From contig CM059582.1 in assembly GCA_030407085.1 (NCBI GenBank), positions 23,263,001 through 23,327,000 of the forward strand: a DNA stretch of 64,000 nt, written 5' to 3'. The position numbers and the translations under genes were made by a program. Positions within the stretch are counted from its first letter, which is position 1. Every line of letters begins with the position of its first letter. Positions 1 to 11,120 of this stretch are shown piece after piece. The stretch is from Trichopria drosophilae (Eukaryota > Arthropoda > Insecta > Hymenoptera > Diapriidae). The notes beneath the pieces were generated by a model. That model was given only the letters and a program-made list of their open reading frames with translations, was not told the DNA's origin and did not search any database.

Positions 1-81
1 ATGGAGGCGGCCCAACTCGCTGACGCGAAGGATACGGAAGGCAGAGCCAAAAGCTCTGGTGAAGGGCGCTCAGCACTACAG
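1..81 (+). CDS. Partial GC-rich coding exon ending at a donor-like site
   Basis: This block is far richer in G+C than the next kilobases and is open from base 1. Read on the plus strand in frame 1 it starts MEAAQLADAK and runs 27 codons to CAG|GTATAT, so the exon would end in phase 0 with the intron starting at 82. The sequence is charged and low in hydrophobics, with no recognisable domain. ATG at base 1 may be coincidence, since the window edge cuts whatever lies upstream. The block is also open on the minus strand after an acceptor-like CCTGTAG. There the frame beginning one base into the exon (starting AERPSPELLALPSV) has the phase needed to follow the transmembrane exon at 56822-57063. 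The minus acceptor lacks a good pyrimidine tract. An exon is likely; its strand is unsettled. Confidence 0.5.
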
Positions 82-131
82 GTATATATGGTACTAAAGT
101 GACTGTGTATATGGATGTCACATAAAAATGT

Positions 132-204
132 GTTATATATATATATAACAACATATATATATATTATACATGCACACATCTATGCATATCTATATATATA
201 TAGA
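132..204. repeat. (AT)n microsatellite tract
   Basis: Interrupted runs of alternating T and A lie at about 132-166 and 190-204, directly downstream of the first exon. This is simple-sequence intron-type DNA. From 205 to 653 I see nothing else that I can name. Confidence 0.85.
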
Positions 205-653
205 ACACGCAATGTGATTCGCCTACTCCGCAGAATATGCCGATACACTTGATATATGCCTCAAACACTACATACTGGGATATTTATGAATAGGGACACG
301 GTTAATCTTCACAGAAGCAGCAGCGCTTCGATTAGTTCGATTTTTTAACGCGAGATTACCGAGATACTCGTTATCGTCCCGTATTTCACTTCGTGGTCCG
401 TACACTAATAATGGACTCTTGGTAATTGAACACTGATCCTGGTCTATACTTCCTATAATTGATGGAGAAACCGGAGGTAATTACGTGGAAGATCGCAACT
501 GAAGTAAACGAAAGAAATTGAGTTTATTTGACGTGACACGAAAAAATGCTTCTTTCAACAACAGAACTATTTTATCCATATCCTTGTATTAGTGTTGAGA
601 AAACAAAGATTTTTGGAATATAGGTAGGAGCAACCACATAAATTCGAGCATCG

Positions 654-911
654 ATGACAGGACAAAAGAAACATATGAGAAACCGAGTTACCAAAACACT
701 GCATAAGAGACTACAATCGAATATACTGCCGAACCCTTTTCATCCCGATATCCAAAATTTGAACGCACCTTTCAATACTGTAAATTTTGTTCAAAACGCC
801 TTTAACAAAAATTTAAATAAGAAAAATCAACAGTTGCTGACCTCCTCTTTCGAGTGGTCGGAATCAGACAGCGATTTCAAAGAAAAAAGCTATGAAGATT
901 TTTTTTTTTAA
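654..911 (+). CDS. Small hypothetical open frame, 85 codons, uncertain
   Basis: The frame opens with ATG (MTGQKKHMRNRV) and ends with an acidic serine-rich tail (SSFEWSESDSDFKEK) followed by three phenylalanines from a T-run and a stop. The composition looks more like a protein than most chance frames here: a basic N-terminus, an Asn/Pro-rich middle and an acidic C-terminus. No signal peptide, membrane helix or known motif is visible. No clear splice site or promoter flanks it. An open frame of this length is expected several times by chance in 64 kb of such AT-rich DNA, so it may be nothing, or a relic exon. Confidence 0.2.
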   Translation: MTGQKKHMRNRVTKTLHKRLQSNILPNPFHPDIQNLNAPFNTVNFVQNAFNKNLNKKNQQLLTSSFEWSESDSDFKEKSYEDFFF

Positions 912-3099
912 ATGTCGTTTTTTTCGTCGATTTTTCCCAAGAATTACGTATTTTGGCATTGAAAAAAATAATACTGAATATTGCAAAATATACCAATCGT
1001 GTTCTTTACTTGTTAGTCCTTTCCCAACCCGTCAGATATTATGTCAAAGAAGAAAACGGCATCTTCAAAATGGCGTTCGCAAGTTGTAATTTTGGATTTT
1101 CGGGCATAAATGTTGAATATTTGAACATACAACGATCGAAAACATAAATAACTATGATGAAAAAGTCATTATCGTATTTTTTGAATGTCTAATCTCTTGA
1201 TAGTCCATAACCTGAAAATAGTAACACTTAAGTGGATTTTTTCAGATTTTCTGTCTGATTTTCACGAAATTTCCGATGTTTCCCTTTCATTTCATAAGCA
1301 TGATATTGAAAGTAACCATATTAAATATTTGTGACCTATCAATAATCGTCTTATAACACCAAATTCAGTGCAGCACAATAATTCTATGACGATTATAAGC
1401 TCCATAAAAGGGAATCATCGAGTAAAACTCACCTTGAATACCTAAATTAAATATTAATTCCCAACCGTAAATATCATACCGAAAAACTACTGATTAGTAT
1501 TGATATCGTGCATTTTAATCACAAAATTACAACAAGCAGACGCCATCCTGAAGCCATTTTATTTTTTTGATTAATGATACATGTAGAAAGGGATATTGTG
1601 GAAAAGTGCGAATGGTACCATTTTCTAAGGTCAGTTATATTTGTTAAATTTTGCGAGTGTCGAAGAATATACTAAAAATATTTTTAATTAAATATATTCA
1701 TTAGATTTTTAGGTAAGTCGGGAACTATTGATCACTATTAACTATTAATATAACTTGTAGAGACCGAACAACGCTTCAAAATGACTTGCATAATAAAATA
1801 TCTTGAATGGTAGCCGAGTAATTACAACAAGAACAAAATGTTGTCTAGGATTTTTATGATGTTAAAAATGCGCAGCTGAAACATTGGCAAATTAAGCTTA
1901 TTCAGGTCTCTCAAGATTAACTGAAAAGGTTTCATCAATAAACATTCACTTTACAGGTTAAAGCGCAAAGTGACTAGACTACTTTTCAAACGAAAATAAA
2001 ATTGATATGAATCTAGTGATCTAAGATGATTTTAAAATAAATTATAAATTTTTTATTGTGTGGTAATTTTCTCCTTATTTTGAAAATAATGTGTGACATG
2101 TGACACTTATGAATATTGTACACATTTCACAATATATCCAAGAAATAGTACTTAAAATTCTAAAAAATAGAAGTTATGACTAAAAACGCGGGGTTTAAGA
2201 GATTCAAGAAAATATGAAAATAATTTTTTTCTCCTCCGATGCAGAAAACATAAAATGAAGTATGAATATCTATAAATCCTAAACATTTTGAAAAAGTGGA
2301 CTTTTTAAGAATAAATGTTGTTTTTTAAACAACTTGAATTATTATTATTGGTTATCGAGAATTTTCAATTTCCGAGGCATATTTTTAAAGTCTAAGGAAT
2401 GTAACAGACTAACCCCAGAAGCGACTAAAAAGATTGGAAATTGAGGAAAGCTTGGACGAAAGCGCTTTGGTAACAAATTTGATAAAACTTGTTTTTTTCA
2501 CAACATCTTAAATAAATCATCCAATATAAAAAAAATGGCAAAAACCCATGTTCCTTTATTTTTCAAGTTGATTAGCATATCTCATATTAAAATTAATTCT
2601 CAACATACTATCGATCTGCCTCGATTATTTGAAATGGATTCTGCATAAACACGCAGTAATATTTCAAAATTGTTGTGTTGTTTATTTAAACAATATTGAC
2701 ATGATCTAGACTACATCAAATTTCTATTTGCTTTCTAGGATGATGAAAAGGTAAACAACTTTTACGGATAGCTCATGAATGTTTCAAAATGTACATTAAT
2801 GAAAGGAATAAATTGAATAGTTTCATTTTTACTCCATTTTAACACATTTGAATTAAATAAGAACTCGAGATTTCATCACAATTAACATTCCCGTTTATTA
2901 ATGATAATCTAAGTTACCTAAATTCAAAATACTAGTTTGAATAAAATCGGAATGCAATAAAAAATATGGAATGGCCTGAAAATTTAGAAAATTATTTATT
3001 ATTCGAAGTATGACGAAATGACGAATGAGAATCAAAAAACCTTTAAATTCCTTGAGCCATAAATTCTGAGCCGAATAACTACTCTTCGAAATGCATGAA
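912..3099. other. AT-rich stretch without recognisable features
   Basis: About 2.2 kb of intron- or intergenic-type DNA with homopolymer A and T runs. I see no exon, RNA gene or clear repeat; the short frames at 892-1147 and 2898-3107 have no protein-like character. Confidence 0.6.
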
Positions 3100-3610
3100 T
3101 TTTTCACTCTTTCGAAACTGAAACCTTGTGAAAAGTAAGGATCTTACTTTATCGAGTGTGAAATATTGCTATAATTATAGTATGAGATTTCTCTATAAAA
3201 TGAGAGCGATTCAACTTTTATTCCGAAAGATTTACAGAATATTTTGCAAGGGAATATACTGTCTAATTTTCTTGGAGTGAAAATTGATTCGCTCTTTCAT
3301 TTATGAATATTTCACTCTACACGGAAAGAACGAGTTGGTTGGGAGAATCAACTAATTAGTTACCCCCAAGAAACTATCTTAAAGCGCTGAGATCTTGCAA
3401 ATAAATAGGTCGAGATTACCAATTTAACCATTTTCTTAGTTCTTCCAACCAATTAAATAGTTTCCTAATCAATTAATTAGTTGTCCTAATTAACTTTTTT
3501 TTCCGTGTTCTACGATGATATTCCAATCTTTCAGGAGTGACATTTATTAGATTCAATCTTAAAAAAGTGTCATTTCAATCTTGAAAGAGTGAATAGTCAG
3601 AAAGAGTGAG
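3100..3610. repeat. Repeat rich in AGAGTGAA/TTCACTCT, interrupted by a MITE
   Basis: The motif TTTCACTCT and its complement recur before and after the insertion at 3319-3508 (for example near 3103, 3311 and 3586). The part from about 3515 to 3600 aligns by eye with 4863-4940: both carry ATGATATT-C-CAATC-TTCAGGAG, then TAGATTCA-TCTTAAA. Two copies 1.3 kb apart, clearly diverged, indicate an old repeat family. No coding capacity is seen. Confidence 0.65.
3319..3508. mobile_element. MITE with ACACGGAAA terminal inverted repeats
   Basis: The left end reads ACACGGAAAGAA and the right end TTTTTTTTCCGTGT, which are inverse complements apart from one base. The interior repeats AACTAATTAGTT-like palindromes. 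The element is flanked by TCT on both sides (3316-3318 and 3509-3511), a plausible 3-bp target-site duplication. The related repeat copy near 4855 shows an uninterrupted version of the flanks, which supports a real insertion. It is non-autonomous, 190 bp, with no open frame. The superfamily is not determined. Confidence 0.75.
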
Positions 3611-4839
3611 AAGACAATTTCATTTGTTCCTGGCATTAACATGTCTACGAAAAACTAGTATTCATGAGATATTCGTTAAAAACTGTTTATCTTTTCACGG
3701 TTTGAGAAAGTAAATCGAAATTTGATATAATCCTGCGTATGTCAGTCAATATTGTTTAAATAAACCACATAATAATTACAATATATGACTATGTGTTTAT
3801 ATAGAATCCATTTCACATCATCGTGGCAGACCAATGATATGTTAAGAATTAAATTCACAATGAAATATGTTAATCTACTTGAAAAATAAAAATACACGGG
3901 TTTTTGTAAATTTTCACACATTTTTTGAGTTTTTACGATTTATTTAACATTTTACCAACAAAACATGTGTTTAATGCAAATTTTTTATTCAGGGGTTCGA
4001 AATTTTTTCAGTCTTCAAGCGTTTTAGTCACATCTGAACATATTTTATTACATTTCTCAAACTTTTTAAGAATATATCTCGTAAATTGAAAAATGTTGAT
4101 AACCAATATCAATAATTCAATTTGTTGAACAATAACAACATTTTTTATGAGAAACTCCATCTCCTCCATTCTTCTCAATATTTTCAGAATTTACAGACAG
4201 TTATACGTAAAACTTACCATAAAAATTTAATTTTGTTTATTCTGCATCGCAGCGGAAAAAATCATTTAAAATTGTTTAAAAAATCTCTTAAAACCCACAA
4301 TTTCTAGTGACTCCTGTTTTTTTACTGTTTGTAACACTGTTTCTTGCATATATCCTGAAAAACAAACATTATTTGTTAAATAATTTTTACTATTTGTTAA
4401 TTACTGCAGAATAAAAAATTGATATTTTATTTGGAATGCATTTTTAATGAAACGCTCGCGAACTATTTACTATTGGGTTTATAAGTATGAAACTTTTCCA
4501 CCATATTTTAGAAGCCATTAGTGTGCGGATTTCAAAAGTCAATTATTAAAATAAAAGTCTTTAACTAAATACGATTGATATCTTCTTATCGAATTTTTAA
4601 ATATAGGTATAATAAAGTTATTAAATTGTTTTATGATTACTTGAATATTTAGTCATGGCATAAATAGTAAGTAGTTATATTATAGTAGTGATATTTACCA
4701 TTCATCTCGTGAAATATTACCATTATATTGCACGTTTCCACATAGTGCAACCAATCTAACTATTGTTAACAGAAACCATACATCACTTCCATGTGGTGAT
4801 ATTCCAGTAATTTGTGAAAATTAGGTCACTTTTTCAGTT
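3611..4839. other. AT-rich stretch without recognisable features
   Basis: Intron- or intergenic-type sequence. The small frame at 4122-4307 (starting MLNNNNIFYEKL) has the Asn/Phe/Leu/Lys bias expected from chance translation of AT-rich DNA. Confidence 0.55.
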
Positions 4840-4945
4840 AGAATAAATGTTTTACTCTGTTAAAATGATATTTCAATCGTTCAGGAGAGATATTTTGTAG
4901 ATTCACTCTTAAACCAGTGAAAAAGTCACACTTTTAAGAGACTGA
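4840..4945. repeat. Second copy of the AGAGTGAA-rich repeat, without the MITE
   Basis: This copy aligns with 3300-3318 plus 3512-3600. It reads TTTTACTCT, then ATGATATTTCAATC, TTCAGGAG and TAGATTCACTCTTAAA. It gives an uninterrupted version of the site where the 3319-3508 MITE sits in the other copy. Confidence 0.6.
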
Positions 4946-5584
4946 CTCAATTGTGACTATAAGAAATTTAGAGATTTGTTCTCGGTGTCTACTATGTTTC
5001 CATTATTCACAAACTTCACAAATTTTGTTAGTAATTGGAAAAAGAATGTAAAATAGAATCCAACAACTAGTTTAGAGACGTCAATGTACCTAAACAATGC
5101 CTATTTACATCGCTCTTGATGGTTAGAAAGTTCATACAAAAGGATCCTTTGTTTAATGTACAGCACTAATCATAAAGTCATTGCCAAATAACATTTCAAT
5201 AGATACTGACTTATTATAAACAAAATTTTGATACATAAAACTGTAAGTTTTGACGGACTTTTATTTACTTAATTTCAAACTGGGAAACTCATTGGGATTA
5301 GTCAATATTGAGTATTCTAATGAAAGTGCGTCAGGTTGAAAATTTATAATTTTCCAAAGAATGTTCCCATTTACAGTTTTATGTTTTGTTTTAAAATCAT
5401 AAGTAACCCATGCTATCTACTAATTTTATTTATTCTTGGGTTAACAAAACCATACTCGAATAAAACATATTCATAAAATACATTATTGTAAACTCTTACA
5501 GATAATATATTATATACAATTTCGTTACTTTTACTTTTAAAACACGATTTCTTGCTCTTATTAAATGTGCAATTTTCAATGGAG

Positions 5585-5646
5585 CCAAGAAGTCGAAGGA
5601 TGGCTTTATTTACGTATACTCGAGGCGGCATGCAGATCAAGCCAAG
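5585..5646 (+). CDS. Candidate short exon, weak
   Basis: A 70-bp island with higher G+C stands out from its surroundings. It lies between AATGGAG and a donor-like CCAAG|GTAATA. Three frames are open across it. Two look protein-like: one from ATG at 5580 (MEPRSRRMALFTYTRGG) and one reading AKKSKDGFIYVYSRRHADQ, which continues to a stop at about 5668. Nothing identifies a family. The island could equally be a conserved non-coding or regulatory element, or a relic of a transposon. Confidence 0.17.
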
Positions 5647-6118
5647 GTAATAAAGCATTTGTGATAAATTGCATGCAATCTGCAAGCACGAGATTAATGA
5701 AATTTGTTAATTACAAGCCGAAATCAGATAGGAAATTATCTGAATTAGATGTTATTTATTATAACGTATTGTTACTAATAATAATATTTGCGATAGCTGA
5801 TTTTAAAGAAAGAAACCGTAACACCTTCAATAAGCACAGAATACAAAGATTAATGGCTTTTACAAAAACAAAATAAAGTAGTAGAACGTGTTTCTCGATT
5901 TTCAGATCTATAACTTTTCATTAACTTCTTTTTCATTTTACTATTAATTTTCGTTATTTCGTATTTTGTAAGTAAATGTTTACTTATGTTTTCCCTAGGA
6001 TTATTTATATATTTACAAGCAAGGTAAGTTTAGTGCCTTTCTTTTTTTATGTCAAGTATGAGGAGTTTAAGAGTTTAAAGTGACGATTTCTGAATTGCAA
6101 TAAAAAAAGTCCTACCCA

Positions 6119-6514
6119 TTAATTATAAATGTTAATATGAAAACATCTAATAGGTATGGAAAATTTGTTATCGTGACCTACAAACAATAACGAAGATCTT
6201 TCATCCTCTAATTGTTGCCCTAAAAGATTAAGCTGATTTAGATGAAATCTGATGTACCTATTACCAAACGCAAATTGCATGGCTTCCTGCATATATCTAA
6301 CAAATAATTTGTTATTAAATTGAAGATCGACGTCATTATAAATTGAGGGGATGCGGCGAATAACGTAATAACTCGAAAAATGACGTTTTGAGAAAAACAC
6401 AAAAAACGTAGAAAAGTACTTTATAAATATTATATCGCAAAACTGTTTGGCTGATAGGTAGATAATGATATTATAGATTAAATCATTGTAGAATAATACA
6501 AAAAAATTATACAC
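6119..6514 (-). CDS. Open frame spanning the end of a transposon and flanking DNA
   Basis: A 131-codon frame crosses the left end of the element at 6341-7278. The N-terminal half is read out of transposon sequence. After the codons RRIPSI, which are the terminal inverted repeat, about 73 codons continue in flanking DNA with protein-like composition (for example YMQEAMQFAFGNRYIRFHL and LLGQQLEDERSS). The flanking part may be a relic of a gene into which the element inserted, but I recognise no family. A frame of this length can also occur by chance in 64 kb. Confidence 0.2.
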   Translation of the reverse strand: MYNFFVLFYNDLIYNIIIYLSAKQFCDIIFIKYFSTFFVFFSKRHFSSYYVIRRIPSIYNDVDLQFNNKLFVRYMQEAMQFAFGNRYIRFHLNQLNLLGQQLEDERSSLLFVGHDNKFSIPIRCFHINIYN

Positions 6515-7278
6515 AAACCACTAAAAAACTGAATCGTAAATTTCGAGTTATTACGTTTTTCATATTATTGAAACAAATTTTATATATTGCACTTAGTTTA
6601 TGGACGGAAAATAAATTCTACATAATTATTCGGATTTTTAATGACAAATAAAATTTGTATTTATCACCTTTTTTTAACAAAATGATTATTTTTTAATATT
6701 TTTTTGTGAAATCTTATTTTTTTTTTAATTTTTTCGACAACGCACGATCGTTTTTATCCGCCGAATCATTCACTTCTTGCAATATGTTTTCATACCATAA
6801 ACGCGATTCATTACTTATGTATTTCCAAACTCTAAATTTTTCATCTAATATTGTATGGTTTAAAAATGAAACCTTTACTTCTCCATCTGAAGTATAGAAT
6901 AAACGATTGTAAGATTGAATTTTGAAAGTATTACCCTTTTGGTGTGGTTTAGAAAAGGCGTGCTGTATAAATTCCGAAAACCAGTCTTTTATGATTTCTG
7001 AACCACTGATCACTGAAGTTTTTAATTACATGCATATTTTTTAATTACAAAATTTTGAATAACGGAATAATTCGAATTATACCGTTTTAAAGTATATTGG
7101 AACAATTCGACTTATTCCGTTTTTCTGATTATCGCATTCAGTTTTGCGTTAAAAAAATTCATTTACACTCAAATAATTATAACAAAATATGCAGCTACAA
7201 GTGCATATTTCATTAATGCAATAATATAAAAAACGCAATAATTCGACTTATTACATTATTCGCCGCAGCCCCTCAATT
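6341..7278. mobile_element. DNA transposon with 37-bp terminal inverted repeats, 938 bp
   Basis: The ends at 6341-6377 and 7242-7278 are inverse complements with three mismatches in 37 positions. Each begins AATTGAGGGG, followed by TGCGGCGAATAA and GTAATAA-TCGAA. Degenerate internal copies of the end motif (GTAATAA-TCGAATTAT) occur near 6537-6556 and twice at 7057-7122. Subterminal copies of this kind are typical of transposase binding sites in several DNA-transposon superfamilies. I could not define a target-site duplication, because the flanks (ATAAATT and AATTATG) extend the inverted symmetry. A minus-strand open frame lies inside. The superfamily is not assigned. Confidence 0.85.
6714..7012 (-). 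CDS. Open frame or exon inside the 6.3-7.3 kb transposon
   Basis: About 99 codons are open, from an acceptor-like AAACTTCAG just upstream (intron side at 7013 and above) to a stop at 6714. The sequence looks like a real soluble protein segment: it begins ISGSEIIKDWFSEFIQHAF, passes through YTSDGEVKVSFLNHTILDE and ends in a lysine-rich tail. No ATG starts it, which fits an internal or captured exon. It carries no DDE/D motif or zinc finger I can see, so it could be a transposase remnant or a captured host exon. I do not recognise the family. Confidence 0.35.
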
Positions 7279-10200
7279 ATGTAATTTTATTTCTTTTACA
7301 CATTTAAATCTAGTGAATTCTATAGAATAAAAAAGTGCATTAGTACTTTGAAATACCGGGAAAATTGAGTTATTTCAGATATTTCATTTATGTAACGTCA
7401 CGTTAATACCAATATTTTCATGTTTCAATAAAAATGTAGAAAAGCTCCGTCTACAAATGTTTGATGAAAAGCGCTCATTACAGAAAAATCAATATTTCGA
7501 TGGAATGGGAGTTAGTGAAATTAATAAATATTTTCCATTCGTATAATATCAAATGTCAAAATTCTGATATTTTCAAAACGCAAACTCCCTTTTTGTATTC
7601 GAGAAAGTTTTTCAATATTCAAGTGATCATTTTACAAAGAAATGTTTTCTATTGAATTTTATACTTTTATAAATTCTGTCGAGTAAACGAATTCACGATT
7701 TATTTTTATATGATTTGTGGTGGATTTATTTGTATAAAATAAGTTATAAAACCGATTTTCGTTCCATTTCTTTTATGCCGCAATTTGTCTAAATTAATGT
7801 AGTTTTTAAGGAAGAACTTGCTAATTACAGTCATAATCGCAGCATTTCCCTGTTCAGTGAACTGATTAAACTTCCTCTTTAAATCCCGGTTGTGTTAGAT
7901 GCTTTTCATCGCAAGCTAACCTATATACATCGTCGGACTTCCTTCAATGTTTCTAAATAATTAGTGGACCGTGTATGGCGGTTATAAAATTAACTTTTCA
8001 TTGTAAAACCTCTTATAATGGGACTGATATTACATCTTATAAATTGATTAAGCGTTAAAGCAGAACATTTTACTTTTTAAAAATACCTCATAATCATTAC
8101 TTTTATTATTTCTAACCATTCCAAAAGTATTTGATTTTAAAGAAATATTTAAAACATATAATTATTATAAAAAATTACAGTTAATTATTATATTCATTAC
8201 TTAAAATTGATATTAATCGCTCGAAATTTATCCAGTTAAATTAAATTCAACAATGTAAAAAAACTCGGTGATTATGTAAATGTTTAATTCTGTACGTTTA
8301 AAATTTTCAACAGCAATTACGGAATGAAAATAAATCAGAAATAAAGGCAGAAGAGCGAGTGAAGCCTTTTTTGAAAAATTTACCATTTGTAAAAGAGACT
8401 AACTAAACCAGTACACTAAATGAGAATCCGTGAAAAAATTCCTCTTGCATTTTGACTTTTACGATTAATTTTTTGCAACGCTTTATGATATTCCAGATTT
8501 TTTCTCTGATCCAAACAAATACTAAAACAACAAACGTGTTCTTCGTTTTCCCAGTATAACAAAGAAGAAAATGCAAGGCAAAAATAATAAAGTATTCATA
8601 AAGAATGTATTGTAACTTTATCATTTTCACAACCGAGTCTCAACAATAGTATTATCTGGGAAAAATGCTACGGAGCTTTTATCAGCGCTGCATAATTGAG
8701 TGTTTGACGGATAACATTTTTCCATTAAGGTCTTTACTTTTGTATACGAGTTTTCATTTTCGCAAATGCATTCCATTAGATAATTTTGCTAAATAATCGC
8801 AGTATATCGTAATCGTACAGGGTTTATTTTAATTATTTGTTTATTTTTTATTTGTCTACATATGATTGTGTATTGTCTGTTGAAACCTTTTAAATATAAG
8901 TCATATTTTTATCGTATTTTTCTATTTGATTCAATATCTTAATATTTTAAATACTTGTTTCAGTGCGTGCATTTCTATCGGTCGCAATTGTATTTTTTGT
9001 GCGCTGAGAAAATGAAATTGATAGTATTTGTGTAATAAATGTCTAATAGGACCAGTTCAATACCAATGAAAACTCAAATCTAAAGGGTTTATTATTTAAG
9101 ATTTAAATTTATTACTAAATTTTTCCATCTAATGAAGTATACAAAGCACTTTACGAATTACGTAATGGCATAGTTTTTCAGTATTTAATTGATCTAATAA
9201 CCGTCGATCATTGTTGTTTGCAATCATTACAAAAATTTCAATATCAAGTGGTAAAATTCCAATAATGTACAATTCTTGTTTAATATTTTCGCTCTGATGT
9301 AAGCTTCAAACCTTTTGGTTATCTAAAATTAGCTAGTTGGCTACTAGAAATTTTCAGATTAATTGGACATTAAATTTGATATTGTTAATAGTGAATATTA
9401 TCAATTTCTAAATCGATTCTTAATAGTTAAGTTCTATTATCTATGACTTGGTGAACAGTTTCTGTTGACAATAGCTAGAATGGTCAAAAAGTTTAATATT
9501 GGAGTAGTGTTTCTTGAGTTGAATGATACATATCACTAGTTTCACCACTTGCTATTTATGACGCTACTAAATATTCAAAATCTCACAACCCTTTTAGTAC
9601 CTTTATTTTATATTTTGAACAGTTTTCAACAGGAAAACATACAACATTACTGACATTTATAATGCCTTCCAAACTCCTATGAAATTTTAATAATTAACTT
9701 TTTAAATCGGTAGATTAATATTTTTTAGTATTGTCAGTGAATGTATTCCATAGGAAATTATCTTCCACTAAATATGTTAATACAGTACACATTTTATAGA
9801 AGATTTTAGGGGTAAAAAGCAGAAAAAATTAAAAAGTCTGCCATTATCTTCTTTTACTTTCAAAATGTAATTAATCTTATAGTTCCGGCTATAGTCAATA
9901 ACTATTTTCGGAATCTTTTTGGTATTTTTTTGTAGACACTTTTAATTGGAGACATCGCTTGCATGAAGAAATTTATAAAAAATATTTTTATTTTCGTGAA
10001 TATGTGAATAATAATGTGAAACGATTTTGATCATCGTTCGTACGTTTACAGTAGAAAACAAATTTTAAGAATATGTCAAAATAAAATGGCCTGTTTAATT
10101 TTGGTGATTTTCAATTTATGTCTAGAGTTCTTAAGAGCTTTATTTGAACTCTCAAATATAATGACTTAGAGGTTTCACTCTCGCTACAAAATCATTACTG

Positions 10201-10883
10201 AAGTTCAAAGTTTAATTGCTTCAGTTATAGATTCTATTATTTTTGGTTAATTGTGACAATACACATATTTTAAGTTAATTCCTTTTACCGTATGTCTCTT
10301 TATTTGAAACAATTTAAACGACAACATAGGTATCATGTGCTGGCATGTGAAATAAACGTCAAACGACTATTTCGGGTTTCAAGCGCCACCAAATATCTAG
10401 AAAGAAGTTTCATCTTGAAATAGTACATAACTTTAGAATGAAAACAAATGCAAATCGAATTACATTTATTACATGAATTATCCTCTTCAAGTTTAATATC
10501 TTAATAAGACAAATACGTATAAACGTTTTTTTTTCGAGAATATTTTTCTGTCAATTATACGTGTGTCAAGACTAGACCTCATTAAGAAATATTTTAGACA
10601 TATCTTGGAAAGAATTCTAGAAAACCGTTTGAAAACGATATGTTGTTTGTAATGTTATATAAAAATAGTATAACTATTTTTTTATGAGTTCGTTTTCAAA
10701 AAAATTCCATATATAATATAAAGTTCATATTTTTATTTAAATAAATGACATAATATAAATAATGGTTTTAAATTGTTTTCTACTAACCTAAAGATAAAAA
10801 TATAATCTAGTATTTTTTTTAACTGAAAATTATTCACAAATTCCTGTTTTGTTTTTAATGGTGAATGACTGATTTTTCAAAAT
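7279..10883. other. Long AT-rich stretch, no recognisable features
   Basis: About 3.6 kb of low-complexity AT-rich DNA. Short frames at 7461-7655 and 8403-8630 (minus) are Phe/Ile/Lys/Asn-rich translations without motifs. No splice-framed GC-rich block was found. Confidence 0.55.
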
Positions 10884-11083
10884 GATTTTTTTATTTTTTT
10901 CGGATTAAAAAGATGAGGACACAATTTTTTCGATTATTTTCGAATTAAAAACATTTGGAAACAATTTTTTCGATTATTTGCGGAAAAACAAATGAGGAAG
11001 CAGTTCTTCAGATTATTTTCGACTTACAAATATCTGAAAACAATTTCTTTTATTATTGTCGGATAAAAAAATGAGAAAGAAAT
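10884..11083. repeat. Tandem repeat, about 40-bp unit, five copies
   Basis: Units start near 10884, 10925, 10965, 11004 and 11044. Each runs from a T-run with CGATTATTTTCG through an A-rich segment to GAAACAA or GAGG-A-CA. Copies are clearly diverged, so the array is old. It abuts a tRNA-like fragment at 11096-11116. Confidence 0.75.
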
Positions 11084-11095
11084 TTTTTGAGATTC

Positions 11096-11116
11096 GGTGC
11101 ACCCGGACTCGAACCC
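11096..11116 (-). repeat. tRNA-like T-arm / B-box fragment
   Basis: On the minus strand this reads GGGTTCGAGTCCGGGTGCAC, containing an exact RNA polymerase III B-box (GGTTCGANTCC). No matching A-box or full cloverleaf can be built from the next 80 bases, so it is not a functional tRNA. A SINE remnant is the likely source. Confidence 0.5.
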
Positions 11117-11120
11117 GAAA

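Noticed and set aside
11096..11116. Possible functional tRNA on the minus strand
   Set aside because: The B-box is perfect but the T-stem mispairs and no A-box or cloverleaf is found.
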